DNA from: Artemisia argyi
Taxonomy: Eukaryota; Streptophyta; Magnoliopsida; Asterales; Asteraceae
Assembly: GCA_030686995.1 (NCBI GenBank)
Contig: CM060685.1
Span: 122,942,823 to 123,006,822, forward strand
Length of the DNA stretch: 64,000 bases
Reading direction: 5' to 3'
In this document: piece by piece, positions 54,576-64,000 of the stretch
How positions within the stretch are numbered: position 1 is the first letter of the stretch
Layout of the letters: every line of letters starts with the position of its first letter
Program-made: the position numbers and the translations under genes
Notes under the pieces: generated by a model
The model's input: the letters and a program-made list of their open reading frames with translations, nothing else
Databases searched by the model: none
What the model was told of the DNA's origin: nothing

Positions 54576-57500
54576 CCAACACACTCTTATTCTTTGGTTT
54601 TAGGGAAAACTTAACCGTAATTTATCTCATTTATCTTTGGGTTTAGTAACTTTAGTTAGTTAAAAAGGGGTTCTCTTTTTCTTTTTGTCTTAGTGAAAAT
54701 TCTTTTTCTTTTTGTCCTGAAAATCCAATTTTATATTTTATATATATATCTTCAATATAACAACTAAAACTAGTTTTAACCCTCCATATACACAGTGCTT
54801 CTAAATAAGATTTTTTATAAATTGGGCAAAATCTTTTATGGTATTATAATTACAATATTCTTGCACGTGTGAGTTTTTAAATAAAATTTTCATTATATGT
54901 TATTATCAATAATTTTTTTTGGACGAATTATTTAACTTTGTTTAACTGACATATTGTTAAAGTTGGTGTTGTTTAAATTTAACTACTGATATCATATTAT
55001 AAACATTATGCGTGGTTAATAACACCTAATGACGTTTCAAAAAATGTTTTTACAGATATCCTAAACTTTAAAGAGAAGTTACATGCATCGTTGCTATACA
55101 TGTAATCTTGTGTATTTATTTCATTTCGCAGTAACCCGTGGGGTTATACCTTCTTATTGATATTTATATTTCTTGTTAATAATAATTTTAGTTGTATTTA
55201 ATTCTTAAATTTATGTACGCGTGGGTTCAACTTATAAACAGAATAACATAAGTTGTTATTGAATGCCATTAGCATAAAGAAACATAATTTTGCAAATCTC
55301 ATTGCTTAACCTCATAAAGAGAAATAGAATGACTCGTTCATATGTGTACAACCTCGTGTATTCATTTACATATCGTAGTAATTCGTGCTTTGATTTTGAT
55401 ATATATAGTTTAGCGCAAATATGTTAATTTAATATATACTGATAATAATGTTTATTATTAAAAAGGTATATGTTTTTCTTAAATAATATAAAGTATAGGG
55501 GTATTTTTCAAAATAAAGTTATTACTCCATGAAAGATAATGAAAACGGATAAGTTTACTTTAAATTCACTCAAAGTTATTTTCACTATCTTAAACAATTA
55601 ATTTTATATGTTGTTCTAGAAAAGTGAAAACTCTGAACATTTATTTAACAAAGGGGACCAAAAATATTTAATTTGGTTATAACTTTGCAGTATATAAAGT
55701 TAGTTGGAGAAGTTAAATTCAGATGTGTGTCTATTCTTAAAGGTACAAGCAATTGATGCACGTCTAAATACTTTATAGACACATCTAAAAGTTTCTTCTT
55801 TTTATCAGTTTCCTTAAAAGATTCACTAATGTTGGACGATATTAAAATTTAAGTGATTTTTTCAGCTGAAAAAAACTTTGAGGGACTTCACTAAAACAAT
55901 TTTGAAATTTGAGTGGTTTTTATGATTGAAATAAAGTATCAGTGACTTCAGTAGAAAAATAATGAAACTTTGTTACTATTAAATTACATTTCCTAATACA
56001 CATTACATGGCTTATTTAAATAAAAAAAATTAATATATCTCATGTAGCAATGAAATTAATACACATTCATGAATCTTTCTTGAAATTTTATCCCACTAAG
56101 CATAATAAGCTAACTAAACAGTAAACACTAATCAAGGTTTACTATCTTATCATTTATAAGGTATAAGGTGCTTATGAAATATAAACTTAAGCCCAAATAA
56201 TCATAATATATTGTATAAGGTGTTTATTTGGGCTTATGAAATATAAGCAAAGTGCAATTTATGAATACAATGTTTTATATAACAAAGTATAAATTTGCAT
56301 ATACTCAAGGGTTCGAGTATCGTCTCTTGCCTACTCCAGTTGGTGCCTCACTCGGCCAAAAGAATTGTCGGAGATATTCCTTGTGGGATGGACAATGGTT
56401 GGTGCTAAAAGGCACCCGAGGTCAGGGTGTTTCCGCCAATTCACACTTTTTGTGGATCAATTTGCATATACTTAGTTTGTATGTAATATCATAGAAAACT
56501 AAACCCCATAAAACATGATGAGAGTTGGAGAATTAAGACTTACTCATATAGTTTATATCAAAGGTTATTTTCCAAAAGACATTCTATAGTGATAATTGAT
56601 AAGGAAGAAGAAATAAAAGATGATATCATAAGAGTTTTCTGTCATTTTCTTTGAAATTACTGATGGCCTCAAAACAAATAAGTTAAGATGGACTAGATGA
56701 TACCTAGTGACATGGTTGTTAAGATTCCGATTATAATCTAAAAATCTTACGATTTTATGATAATACAAAACAAACACGATATCGATCCTACGTAGAATCT
56801 TAGCATTATGGGATCTTATTAGGATCCGGATCTTTTACCACAGGTAATATCTCGATCCGATCTTACTTTGTTCTACCCACAAGGTGAAAAAACTACAAAT
56901 TTGTGGATTAGGTAGAATGAAAAAAACAATATCTCAATCCTCTTAAACGTCATAATTTAGGTTTAAATTTCCATGAAACATTCTTATAATTTTGTGTTTG
57001 ATATATAATTATTTATAGATTTGTATAATATTACAACTTATTAAGAAATAACATTATACTAGGATCTTAAGATCCCGATCTCGCAAAAACAAAAAAATAA
57101 TCCTAAGCTGGATCCCGGTTTTGAAAACTTTAATATATACTACACTCATTCGGCCCATGCTCTAACGGCCACAGCCCAATATAAGGTTCTCTTTCACTTG
57201 ATCTTAATTTTATCTGAAGCTGCAAAGAACAAGACTCCATTTCTAATAATTTCATTGATGAATGTGTATAAAGAGAAAGAAGACTATGCAACGACTGAGA
57301 ACAGTGTTGGCAGCTAGCTCCTTTCTCAATCTTTTTGAATGTAACACATAGCCGGAATGACCATTTAACTATCTTATTATATAGTACAGGACAAAAGCAT
57401 ACACGATACACCTACTGACATCTCAGTCCCTTCTTGTGCCAACTCTTCTCGTCGTTTTCAAAAGGCTCATGAGAAAACCCATCAAATTTTACTATGATAC

Positions 57501-57768
57501 TCTAAATGTTTCAAAGTTAAATACCTAAAGTGATACAGAAATAAATGAGCATATTTAAGTCTATACTGATGAAATTAACTTACATAGCCCATTGTTAAGT
57601 TACAATTCCCATCCATATTTAGGACACGTTTCCTTCTTGTCATGCCAAGTAATTGGCCAAAAATTAAGGTTAGATTAACGTACGACGTGTTCAACAAAAT
57701 TCCCACAAGATGAATTTTTAATACTCAAGATAAACAACACCTTACATATGCTTTAAGATGTCCTATCT
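54567..57768. other. AT-rich intergenic region
   Basis: No gene I can support. Near 56290-56330 AAGGGTTCGAGTATCG resembles a Pol III B box and may mark a SINE relic. Near 56160-56250 there are two copies of a GGTGYTTAT/GAAATATAA unit. An open minus stretch at 57130-57411 could be a long 3' UTR or a chance ORF. Confidence 0.5.
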
Positions 57769-58352
57769 TCACCTTCTAAGATTCACCGACTTTCCCACTT
57801 TATGTAAATAATCCTGCCAAAGATGAGCAAACGAAAGATGAATTCCAGTATAAGATCAAATCTGAAAAATACACATCAGCAAAACATATTTTTAATTTAG
57901 ATTTTGTTTTTATTAGTTGTACGGCGAAAGTAAAACTTAAAAGGGAACAGATGTAATACCTGCAAAACCTCAGTAGCACCTCTAGTACAAGCTCTGTGCA
58001 TTATTCTTCTTTTCATTAATGGGTCCATACGAAATGGAAGAAACAAGCACTCCATAAGCTGTTACCAAATAAAGCTTAATTATCAGAGTAGTTAATTTCT
58101 TATTACTGGAGTTGTAACTATAGGGCCTGTATATTTTGATGACTTATTCGTGATACAATTCAAAAGTGCACAAGGGTGTGAATATATATTAACAAAAAAG
58201 AGCATACCTCTAACACAGCCCAGGAATCATCCCATAAAGTATACGGAACATCATTAAGCTTCCCTGTCTTAGAAAGGTCCTCAACAAATTTTTCCACCAG
58301 GTTAGCCTAACATAAAAAAAAAAAATAAATAAAAAAAAAATAAAAAAAAAAA

Positions 58353-58384
<32 letters not shown>

Positions 58385-59948
58385 CTAGAGAGAGAGAGAT
58401 CAGAATTCCTAAGAGAAATTTAAAAAAAAATGAAGTTACATTTATGAAACAAAGACTTACATTTGGGTTCTGTGGGTTTTTCGCTCCTTCTGGATACGGT
58501 TGTCCAACAACAAGGCCCTCCACAGATTCTTTTCTCATCTGCACAAAGATAAGAGAATGAACTTTCAGTTCACAACTAAATGCTTCCAAATAGGGATGAG
58601 CATGGGTACTGAAAAATGGGACTGCACCGGAACTGTACCCGGTACCGACCCATAACAGTACCGGTTCACTATACTTGGTACAGTATCGGGACTACGAACC
58701 AAGCTCCAAAAAAACCGGTACCAGTTCATATCGGTACGGGACTCGTACAGGAAATACCAGTTTTGATACCAAAACTGAAAAGGCCATTTTCTTTCAAATA
58801 ATATGCTGACCAAACACACTATATGCCGTCCCATGCACTTTTAACGTTGGAAAAAAGAACTCTCATTCAGAATGACCAAAACCCATATGCCTTAAGCGTC
58901 CAATACAAATAGTACCCCCCCCCCCCCCCCCCCCTCGTTTGTCCCGCATCAAATTTGAAAATATTGACATGCCAATTTCTATAGTTAGTTAGTATAGATG
59001 CTTAGGAAAGTATTGAATAGATGCCTTCTGTTATTATGAGGTTTAGTTCAAATGTCATACTCTACAACTTTTTGGTAAAGTGAATTGCAAATTGTATAAC
59101 TAACCTTTAAGTTTAGCTCATTTAGCATATTTTTAGTTTGTACAAAATTATACGTATATATCGAAGATCTAAGAACATCAAGCGAAAACAAATATGGTTT
59201 ATATATTGATGAAGGTATAAGCAAAACGGGTACTCAAACAGAATGCACCAGAGAACCCGAACTGGGACTGGAACCGGTACCGGACATGTCGTCAGTTCTG
59301 CGAACGGTACCCTCATTTTTGGTCTGGAGAAAAACCAGTACTACCCAAATGGTGATGGTTAGGTATTGTACCAGTCCCGAGCTCATCTCGTTCCAAATCA
59401 TCGAAAAATATGTAAATCAGTGTTTATAATTCTGGATAAGTTAAAATCAAATGAGATTAATTTAAGTAACTACATCACCATAAGTCTAAATTGGCAAACT
59501 GACCAGACGCTGAAAACTTTGAGCCAATATATTGCTGTCCTTCGTTTCCAAAACGCTGCAACAATAAAAATAACCAAAAGTATCTCAATACATATTATAT
59601 CTCAAAAACGATCCACTAACAAACAGAGACCACGATAAAAAGGGGAAAAAATAATATTACAATCACCAATATATCAGCATAAAGTTTTGAGTTCAAGGTA
59701 ACATTTCATTGTTAGATTGCTGATAGCAAACAATAGGTCAAAATATATCATACATTCTATTGACAATAAAATTCTGCAGTTGCATACACTTCATACCAAT
59801 AAGATTTAGCACGTAAAGTGTCAAGATCTGCTATTGCCACTCCGACATGTTTGGCCATAACCTTCAGACCAAATACTCGTACAGGTTTCCGAACAAACTG
59901 CTGCTGTGCCAAGTGATTAATTAACATTAATGAATCCACGGCCTTCAT
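57769..59948 (-). CDS. YqgF/RuvX-like RNase H-fold protein, six exons
   Basis: Exons at 59948-59788, 59555-59504, 58538-58461, 58306-58208, 58058-57960 and 57813-57769 join in phase with GT/AG borders to a 177-residue protein starting MKAVDSLMLINHL and ending KVGKSVNLRR. It matches plant homologues of the bacterial pre-16S rRNA nuclease/Holliday-junction resolvase-like YqgF (RuvX) family: a first strand FGLKVMAKHVGVAIADLD, the motif SVEGLVVGQPYPEG, then VPYTLWDDSWAV. In active members the first strand reads G-x-D-V-G, the third motif WDE, and an Asp precedes AA near the end. Here these are KVM, WDD and HRACTRGA, so catalysis is doubtful. Intron 2 contains a hAT element. A damaged paralogue lies at 45025-46114. 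Confidence 0.78.
58310..58400. repeat. A-rich tract followed by (GA)n
   Basis: A-rich run (58313-58360) then GAGAGA repeats (58361-58398), in intron 3 of the YqgF-like gene. Confidence 0.9.
58592..59390. mobile_element. Non-autonomous hAT element (799 bp) in an intron
   Basis: The left end AGGGATGAGC is inverted as GCTCATCTCG at the right end (two mismatches). A perfect 8-bp target duplication TTCCAAAT lies at 58584-58591 and 59391-59398. Subterminal regions carry many GGTACCGG/CCGGTACC words on both sides. A poly-C run (about 58915-58935) is internal. No transposase. Confidence 0.88.
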
Positions 59949-60940
59949 CTATCAAGTCATCATGATTAAAAAAAATTAGTACTTTACATGCAACCTTTCC
60001 AATATCAGTCCTTTGGACAAGAGATTAACTACTAAAAAATGGTACCAAATACCAGACAAGATACAAAACATCATTGTAGTGTTTCTACTCGGGCACAAGC
60101 TTTATAATAAATTGAAAGTTCAACTATTCCATTTTTACAATCTTGATGCTTCCAATTAGAAGAACAAATAGAGAATGAGCAAAAAGACAAACTGACAAAC
60201 AAATAACAAAACCTAAAAGGGTAACTTCTAATTCATATACTTTAAAGATAAAATGAATTTAAAATCAATTTAATTAGGGACATTTTCCTAGTCCATGTTG
60301 TAAAGTACGGATATCTCTAACCTCACCCAAGCATAAGAAGAACAAGTTAAAGATGAGATGATATGAGGTAGAAGAGTTATGTATAATTTTATAGGAGAAT
60401 TACACATATCCCCAACCAAAAAATTATATTACATAGTATATACCAAATTAAATCTAATAATTCTTGTAAGACAATAATAGTGCAACTAATCTCAACCCGC
60501 CGTTGAATATATTCTTTCTTAATTTATGTCGTATGTATTTTTTCTTATTTCAAGCAATTGCTTTTAATGTCGAACTAATAGTGTACTCGCGCATTATAAT
60601 GACGGATATCATGTAATAAATTTTTTGACTAAGAATGTTTTCAACTTTTGGATCAGTAAGGTCACCACATCCTTCTCAAATTCTCAAAAGAAGAGAATGA
60701 GAAGGGAAAAAACCATATCTAATATTTGCGCATTTAGCCTTATACTTAACGCACTTACGTGTGTGGTCTTAATTACTGCACGACCAGGCACAAAATTAAC
60801 CACACCAGTTTACTTCAAGAGCAACGACCCAGTCAGATCGACAAATACATCAAGCCCTGCGTCTCACGAGCATATCAATCGAACGTAAGAGTTTGTCTCT
60901 TTCTACACTAAACCCGATATCAACTTCTATACAAGCGGCA

Positions 60941-60977
<37 letters not shown>

Positions 60978-61189
60978 GTTGTTATTGTTATATTATTATT
61001 ATTGTCTGTCGTTTTTTTTATTTGACTCGTCAAAACAAGTAAATTTGACCATACAGATAAAAAATCAACAAAAATTCCAAACAATTGTTGTAGACAATTT
61101 TCCAATTAAAAGATATTTCTCAGCTCCACGCCTAAAGTCAAAACCAAAAAATTATATTACATAGTAGCCAAAAGTTGATGCAACTTTTA
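59949..61189. other. Upstream/intergenic region of the YqgF-like gene
   Basis: Likely contains the promoter of the minus-strand YqgF-like gene. A TTA microsatellite lies at about 60941-60976. A plus-strand open stretch at 60625-60888 (ALTCVVLITARPGTKLTTPV) has no recognised family. The word CCAAAAAATTATATTACATAGTA occurs twice (60417 and 61144) as a direct repeat about 730 bp apart. Confidence 0.5.
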
Positions 61190-61758
61190 CCATAAAACCT
61201 ATCAAGCAATCTTAGCCACTCATTTTTTTTTATCAAAATAAAAAAATAAACTTCCACCCTTTTTTTAAAACTTAAATATTTCACAAACCGTAAATCGTCA
61301 AGCTACAAAAAAAATACCATCGCGACGAGAATTAAATTATCTTTCTATAGACATGCATTGTTATATACTTTCGATGATTTTTTTTTTCGATGAACTTATT
61401 TTTTTTCGCCCAGAAAAATCATATATGATTCGTAAGAATAATATATGATTCGATTTTAGCAAATCATATATGATTCTTACGAATCATATATGATTCGTAA
61501 GAATCGAATCATATATGATTTTTTACAAGTCATATATGATTTTGACGAATCATATATGATTCTTTCTGGGCGGAAATTAAAAAAAAAAATTTGTCAAAAA
61601 TATATAACAATGCATATCTATAGAAAGATCATTTAATTCTCGTCGCGATGGTATTTTTTTGTAGCTTGAAGATTTACCGTTTGCAAGATATGTTGTTTTG
61701 AAAAAAAAAATGTAAAAAATATAAATGGGTAGCTATGATTGGTTAATAGGTTCTATGA
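61190..61758. mobile_element. Foldback element with a palindromic core array
   Basis: The arms are inverted over about 200 bp: CATAAAACCTAT at 61191 pairs with ATAGGTTCTATG at about 61746, and CCATCGCGACGAGAATTAAA pairs with the CTCGTCGCGATGG copy near 61640. The centre (61416-61562) holds seven copies of ATCATATATGAT or one-base variants, themselves palindromic, spaced about 20-25 bp. It is bounded by CGCCCAGAAA and TTTCTGGGCG. No ORF. Confidence 0.8.
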
Positions 61759-62419
61759 CATGTATGTTCTTCATTGATCTCAACTCTTATATACATAGTA
61801 TATACTAAAAAATGAAATTATTGCAAGAGTTTATGTGAGTCCTCTTGATTTTGCATCAAACTGGTCTTTATAGACGACTCCAATTGGCTTTGGCTTCTAT
61901 ATAATGAACTTATTGACCGGTGATACTGATGACAGCGGTGATTATGGTTGGTCAAGCTTTTGTTTTTCATTTTGCAAATATAATTCGGCCAATTTTACCA
62001 AACCACATGAACGAATCGTAATTTATTCTAAAGAAGTAAAGATTATCATATTTGTTTTAGACTTACAAAAAACAGAATACTTAGGAAAAACATATAACCA
62101 CAATCTTATAGAGCAACGTTTACATTTACATTTAAATTAAACAAGAGTACAATGACGAGAAAGAAGAACATGGTTACAAGAATATGTAAATATTACAAAT
62201 GAACTAGAAATTAATGCAAATTCAACATACTTACCGAATGTTTATGGTAGAAGACACTTCTTAAAGGATCATAACTTCTCACTCTCAACTGGAGGGAGTA
62301 TGGCCCTCGAAATCACATAAACTTTATTCTGCAGTTCATATTGAAGCTTTAAAACCACTACTAAAGGAAAAAAATACAGTGAAGCAAATCCTAGTAAACT
62401 TACCAGAACATCTATGATT
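61759..62419. other. Intergenic / 3' UTR of the membrane-protein gene
   Basis: No independent gene supported. The part next to 62420 is probably the 3' UTR of the minus-strand gene. Confidence 0.5.
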
Positions 62420-64000
62420 TTAAGGAGAGAAATGGTTAAAATAATCACGCCATTTGTCAATGAAAGGTAACTCAGCAGGATCCAAGTCTGGAAGTTCCCG
62501 GTCTTGAAGGTTGATGATTATCTGCGTGGTCTCACCGAGGAGTTGGACTGTAGCATTGACACTGGACTCCCTTTTCTCTATCACACTTTCATGACATTTT
62601 GTAACTATGACTTGGGGTAAGTTGGTGAGACAAGCAGCCACTATATCAGCAATCATTGATGATAATTCCGTGAATAAGTCCTCTTGGCTAAGCTCATTAA
62701 TGTTGGTGTGGTAGGAAAGAAGGATGGATTCGGTGATTCGATACATTGAATTTGCGCAAATAAACCGGTAGATAGAATTATCATTTGCGCTTCTAATATC
62801 TATAACTTGCACTTGGGTGACCATGTTTTTAGCTGTACTCTTGAACCATTGCAGAATCAATCCTGCTGTATTCACTTCAGGAGCATGGTTTTTCAGATTG
62901 TCTCCTACCCATTTGTTGGAGACTTCAACTTCTAGCCACAACACTTTAGCTGCCTTTTGAATGCTTACATACTCATCGGTAGCATTGAGACTTTCTTCCA
63001 CTAGTGTGACATATGTAAGACCTTCACTCACACTGCTTAGCAACCTATCAACTATGTCGTTCTGTATTTTAGGTAGAGAAACAGCAATGGCCGTCAGGGT
63101 TACCAAGGGTAAGCTCCAACAATCCAGGTAATCTTCTGCAAATAAAGGTGGAATATGAAGACTGTCATACTTTCCAACTCCTTCAAAACCTTTAGATTCT
63201 CTTAGAAGATTCACGAGATTGCTCGGTTGTTGTTTTTCAGCTATTTTGATCAAGCGGTTCGCAGATTTTGCAATACTCTTTAATGTGCTCTCTGAAAGCT
63301 CCATGTCGTCTTTCAGTTGCAACACATACCGCCTAAGATCGTTAAAGTTCTCTTGTTGTTCAGGATTTTGTCCCATGACAATACTTGAGGCACTAAACAT
63401 GGCTTTAAACCACTTCCAACACCGAATACAAAACAAAACGCATATCACAAAGAAAATTGGGATCAACGCTATTATCTTACATGCTACCACAACTGTCTTC
63501 TGAAGTCCTAGACAAATGATAAGAAATATGACTTTGAAATTACGGATGACAATCTTGATTTTGCGACTACTGACTGAGAATGGTATGACACTATGTTTCC
63601 AATCATACAGCTTCTGAGTCCAGTAGCTCTCTACTTTAAATACCTTAATATGGTTCCAGATCCATTTTATGGACAACTTAAAGCTCAAGGCTACATAACA
63701 TCTACAAAGTGGTGCAACTGTTCCTACTAGAGTGCCGATATACTGTATTATGATAATTACTGGAATTGACCATTTATAAACCGATCTGTAATGTAGTAGA
63801 CTTCCTCCGAGAGTTAAGCTGTAAGTACATGTATGAGAGTGCTAACAACACATATTACCCCAGAAGCAGAGGTAGTTGCAGAGCATGCTGTGATGAACTG
63901 AGGGCTGCCTGTTCCAGCCATGATCCAATGGTTTTTCACATGCTGCTTTAGCTTCTCAACAGTTAATCTTCCTGGTTGTTGTAACTCTAGGTCCTTCAAA
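62420..64000 (-). pseudogene. Unidentified predicted membrane protein, 3' part, apparent frameshift
   Basis: The gene enters from the right edge. The first part (64000 to about 63818) reads LELQQPGRLTVEKLKQHVKN and ends in a hydrophobic segment SGVICVVSTLIHVLTA. The frame then shifts by one base near 63817-63820 and continues LTLGGSLLHYRSVYKWSIPV for more than 460 residues to the stop at 62420. There are about four hydrophobic segments in the first 150 residues (for example VIIIIQYIGTLVGTVAPL and IIALIPIFFVICVLFCI). A soluble, largely helical C-terminal region follows (DLRRYVLQLKDDMELSESTL; PQVIVTKCHESVIEKRESSV). I do not recognise a named family; plants have many uncharacterised proteins of this kind. 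A 40-nt intron could not restore the frame, so the shift is a mutation or a sequence error. Confidence 0.6.

Noticed and set aside
57130..57411. Extra terminal exon of the YqgF-like gene
   Set aside because: The final exon with a stop is at 57769-57813 and matches the family C-terminus; this downstream ORF is not needed and has no recognised similarity.
61416..61562. Possible CRISPR-like array
   Set aside because: The repeats are 12 bp with variable short spacers, inside a plant foldback element; there are no cas genes and the context is eukaryotic.

Overview
This is a plant nuclear window. It has spliced genes with GT/AG introns, a pair of P-class PPR genes, plant-type LTR retrotransposons, a Helitron and long AT microsatellites. 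It is eudicot-like; a composite (Asteraceae) genome is a reasonable guess but is not proven by the sequence. Most of the 64 kb is nested or adjacent mobile DNA, and only four or five stretches look like host genes.

Left part (1-7.6 kb): a partial unidentified minus-strand gene carries a large foldback element in its first intron. It is followed by a hAT-type MITE with a perfect 8-bp target duplication, then an intact P-class PPR gene (2952-4664). A roughly 2-kb terminal-inverted-repeat element bounded by TA arrays comes next. A 14.3-kb Helitron on the minus strand (7577-21914) follows. It has a TC 5' end and a 3' GC-rich hairpin followed by CTAG, and it sits in a TA array. It has captured exon pieces, in its own orientation, from at least six unrelated genes: threonyl-tRNA synthetase, enolase, an E(z)-type histone methyltransferase, coatomer zeta, an auxin response factor and a YchF-type GTPase.

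Middle (24.4-51.8 kb): Tat-lineage Ty3/gypsy element 1 (24428-44823, minus strand) has both LTRs, a damaged gag and an otherwise long pol with dual RNase H. It also has a separate spliced antisense gene between pol and the 3' LTR with its own G-box/TATA promoter. A 10.2-kb non-autonomous LTR element (26909-37094) with 3.6-kb LTRs and a zinc-knuckle ORF has jumped into an exon of that antisense gene (TSD GGGTC). A second, 3'-truncated copy of the same Tat family lies at about 46.5-51.8 kb. Between the two Tat copies are leftover 3' exons of a YqgF/RuvX-like gene.

Right part (52-64 kb): a second PPR gene (52959-54566, minus) is an inverted paralogue of the first. A complete six-exon YqgF/RuvX-like gene (57769-59948, minus) has a hAT element in its second intron and lacks the usual catalytic aspartates. 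A palindromic foldback element comes next, then the 3' part of a predicted membrane-protein gene that runs off the right edge and contains an apparent frameshift.

In outline, a host backbone with duplicated PPR and YqgF-like genes has been expanded and broken by successive layers of mobile elements. The relative order can be read from the nesting: the long-LTR element is younger than Tat element 1, and the Helitron landed in an existing TA array.
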